Notes under the pieces: generated by a model
Told to the model about the DNA's origin: nothing
Seen by the model: the letters and a program-made list of their open reading frames with translations, nothing else
Databases searched by the model: none
In this document: positions 5,632-7,135 of the stretch, piece after piece
Layout: every line of letters begins with the position of its first letter
Position numbering within the stretch: the first letter of the stretch is position 1
Assembly: GCA_014381035.1 (NCBI GenBank)
Contig: JACMIS010000594.1
Span: forward strand, 1-7,135
Source: Armatimonadota bacterium
GTDB taxonomy: Bacteria > Armatimonadota > Armatimonadia > Armatimonadales > Armatimonadaceae
Direction of reading: 5' to 3'
DNA: 7,135 bases
Made by a program: the position numbers and the translations under genes

Positions 5632-6519
5632 ATGAAGCAAACCATCTTTATCACGACTCCTACTGGCAACATTGGCAGCAAGATTGTGGGCGAACTCGTC
5701 GGGCGCGGGGAAACGGTACATGTCCTCGCTCGCAACCCAGACAAACTACCGCGAACCATCCGCGACAGCGTCACGGTCCATGTCGGCGACCTGCTCGACG
5801 AATCGTTCGTCGTGAAAGCGACCGAAGGGGTGACCGCGCTGTTCTGGCTCACGCCGCCGATGTGGGCCGCACCGGATGTTCGCGCCGTTTATCAACAGTC
5901 CGCCCACACGGTGCAAGTAGCCGTGAACGCGAATAAGATCCCCTATGTTGTCAACCTTTCCAGCACGGGCGCGGACAAAGACGGCTACGGTCCGATTTCA
6001 TTAGTGCGAGTGGTAGAGGACGCGCTGAATGCCACCGATGCAAACGTGGTCCACCTGCGCCCCGGATTTTTCTTCGAGAACTTCGCGGCGCAGATCGACC
6101 CGATCAAAAACGCGGGTGCGATCTTCATGCCGATGCCCCCCGAAAGTCGTATGCCGATGGTCGCGACCGCCGACATCGCCCGCATCGCCGCCGAACTGTT
6201 GGCGGCGCGAAACTTCGCCGGAAAGACGTATCGCGGGGTTCATGGTCCCGCCGATCTTTCTTTCACCGAAGTAGCGAGTGCTATCGGGGCGGCAATCGGC
6301 AAGGAAGTTCGCTATGTGCAGACAACTTCCGACCAGGCACGCGAGACCTTTCTGCAAATGGGCGCAAGCCCGGATTTCGCGGGTCTGTACGTGGAGATGT
6401 TTGCCGCGCTTTCGCGTCCCACGCCATCCAACGCCGAACCGCGCACGCCGGAGACAACAACCCCGACGACGCTGAGCGATTGGGCAGAGAAGACGTTAAA
6501 GCCCGCTATCACGAGATAG
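5632..6519 (+). CDS. NmrA-like NAD(P)-binding reductase (atypical SDR)
   Basis: A 295-residue protein of the NmrA/atypical short-chain dehydrogenase group, which includes NAD(P)H:quinone oxidoreductase QOR2 types and NAD(P)-sensing NmrA. The Rossmann start is 'IFITTPTGNIGSKIV' (5-19); the glycine usually found at position 9 (TGPTGNIG in relatives) is Thr here, while Gly12 and Gly15 remain. 'VLARNPDKL' (31-39) is the usual cofactor-discriminating Arg/basic segment after beta-2, 'VTVHVGDLLDESF' (47-59) follows, and 'VVNLSSTGAD' (106-115) is the beta-5 Ser-Ser segment. There is no YxxxK catalytic pair, as is common in this group. 'VHLRPGFFFENF' (140-151) is a family signature. Residues 263-280 are a Pro/Thr-rich insertion before the last helix. 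AGGAAG lies 6 nt before the ATG. It is divergent from the AraC-type regulator, its probable controller. The substrate is unknown; a quinone or reactive electrophile is a family-based guess. Confidence 0.88.
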   Translation: MKQTIFITTPTGNIGSKIVGELVGRGETVHVLARNPDKLPRTIRDSVTVHVGDLLDESFVVKATEGVTALFWLTPPMWAAPDVRAVYQQSAHTVQVAVNANKIPYVVNLSSTGADKDGYGPISLVRVVEDALNATDANVVHLRPGFFFENFAAQIDPIKNAGAIFMPMPPESRMPMVATADIARIAAELLAARNFAGKTYRGVHGPADLSFTEVASAIGAAIGKEVRYVQTTSDQARETFLQMGASPDFAGLYVEMFAALSRPTPSNAEPRTPETTTPTTLSDWAEKTLKPAITR

Positions 6520-6523
6520 GTTA

Positions 6524-6572
6524 TCTGTCCTTCGCGGACGACGGCGAGTTGGCGCCGTCAGCGAAGGACAGA
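6524..6572. terminator. Long intergenic hairpin between convergent genes
   Basis: TCTGTCCTTCGC (6524-6535) pairs perfectly over 12 bp with GCGAAGGACAGA (6561-6572). Inside, GACGGCG (6540-6546) pairs with CGCCGTC (6553-6559) around the loop AGTTGG, with a 4-nt/1-nt internal bulge. It begins 4 nt after the reductase stop and ends 15 nt before the aldo/keto reductase stop, so it could serve both transcripts. Neither strand has a T-run after it, so intrinsic termination is uncertain; it may instead protect 3' ends or be a repeat-family palindrome. Confidence 0.6.
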
Positions 6573-6587
6573 AACAAAGTAAACGAA

Positions 6588-7135
6588 TCAGTCCCAGATA
6601 GGGCGACTGTTACGCACCCATTTTGTCAGATCATTCAGGCGGTCTATCTCCTCCGCGGAGAGCGTTATTTCTGTCGCGGGGAGTAAGTCGGCTAACTGCT
6701 CCGGGTTGTTCGCGCCGATGATTGGTGCCGTCATCACCTTGTGGGAAAGCATCCACGCCAGCGCGACCTGTGCCACATTCGCGTTGTGCGCCGCCGCGAT
6801 TTGGTCCATCGCGGAAAGCAGATCCCAGGCTCGCTCGTTGCCGTACCGGCTCAACGCACCGTCGGCACGCGCACTTTCCGGTTTGGGAGCGTCCTTGCGA
6901 TATTTACCGGTCAGGAATCCGCCCGCCAGCGGCGAGTATGGGATAACGCCCAATCCGTAGTGCGTACAGAACGGCTTCGCTTCGTACTCGAACAGCTGGC
7001 GTTCCAGCAGAGAGTACTCGGGTTGATAGGTCTCGAAGCGGGCATAGCCCCGCTTGTCCGAGACGGCTAACGCCTCCATCAGTCGCCACGCCGGGTAGTT
7101 TGACGCGCCGATATAGCGTACTTTCCCGGCGCGAA
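6588..7135 (-). CDS. Aldo/keto reductase, C-terminal part (5' end outside window)
   Basis: The last 181 residues of an NAD(P)H-dependent aldo/keto reductase with a TIM-barrel fold. The frame is open to the right edge, and the residues before Met 7079, 'RAGKVRYIGASNYPAWRL', are the classic family segment (GKVRxIGxSN), so that Met is internal. Downstream are 'FETYQPEYSLLER' with the QxxY type barrel strand, 'LGVIPYSPLAGGFLTGKYR' (the SPLAGG loop), 'VAQVALAWMLSH', and the cofactor segment 'APIIGANNPEQL'. This places it with the YajO/Tas-like bacterial reductases, usually ~310-330 residues. The catalytic Asp-Tyr-Lys-His residues lie in the missing N-terminal part. It ends at 6588, tail-to-tail with the reductase gene across the hairpin. 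The substrate cannot be told. Confidence 0.9.
   Translation of the reverse strand, partial: RAGKVRYIGASNYPAWRLMEALAVSDKRGYARFETYQPEYSLLERQLFEYEAKPFCTHYGLGVIPYSPLAGGFLTGKYRKDAPKPESARADGALSRYGNERAWDLLSAMDQIAAAHNANVAQVALAWMLSHKVMTAPIIGANNPEQLADLLPATEITLSAEEIDRLNDLTKWVRNSRPIWD

Noticed and set aside
5117..5635. A 172-residue plus-strand frame running from the AraC-type gene into the reductase start.
   Set aside because: It is Ser/Pro-rich with no domain, crosses the divergent control region, and is antisense to a well-supported regulator.

Overview
The window is a 7.1-kb piece of GC-rich bacterial chromosome, densely packed with single genes. It has no RNA gene, insertion sequence, CRISPR array or phage gene that I can see. 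Seven protein genes are supported; one is cut at each edge. Two envelope-type proteins with signal peptides point to a diderm (two-membrane) bacterium: an LptA/OstA-like periplasmic protein and a large secreted DUF5118/DUF5117 metalloprotease-like protein. The mix of families and the GC-rich codon use would fit an environmental phylum such as Armatimonadota or a relative. That is an impression from family content only; there is no marker gene to test it.

Layout, left to right. (1) 1-1514, minus: the N-terminal ~504 residues of a secreted protein. It has a beta-rich N-terminal region, a Pro/Thr/Lys linker, then the start of the DUF5118/DUF5117 module typical of large zinc-dependent metalloproteases. 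(2) 1515-1720: a noncoding leader with a good Shine-Dalgarno pointing to a possible TTG start, a 9-bp direct repeat and small inverted repeats. (3) 1721-2554, minus: a membrane protein with a GRDP-like (DUF1399-type) globular domain, two membrane helices and a Gly/Ser/Asp/His/Cys-rich tail. (4) 2555-2691: a divergent intergenic region with a good sigma70-type promoter for the next gene. (5) 2692-3573, plus: a phytanoyl-CoA dioxygenase-family (PhyH) Fe(II)/2-oxoglutarate oxygenase. (6) 3589-4425, minus: the LptA/OstA-like protein, tail-to-tail with PhyH, with its own TATAAT box at 4461-4466. (7) 4492-5514, minus: an AraC-family regulator with an N-terminal cupin. (8) 5515-5631: a divergent control region carrying an 8-bp perfect inverted repeat. 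(9) 5632-6519, plus: an NmrA-like NAD(P)-binding reductase. (10) 6524-6572: a long hairpin between convergent genes. (11) 6588-7135, minus: the C-terminal part of an aldo/keto reductase.

How the genes may work together. The clearest functional unit is the divergent AraC regulator / NmrA-like reductase pair, with a shared control region and a candidate operator. The aldo/keto reductase lies tail-to-tail with the reductase and is probably a separate transcript, though both are NAD(P)H-type enzymes. The GRDP-like membrane protein and PhyH are divergent, and nothing else links them. I see no clear new defence, mobile or biosynthetic system. The most useful leads are the candidate AraC operator, the long intergenic hairpin, the start-codon question of the secreted metalloprotease-like gene, and the little-studied GRDP-like membrane protein with its Gly/Cys tail.
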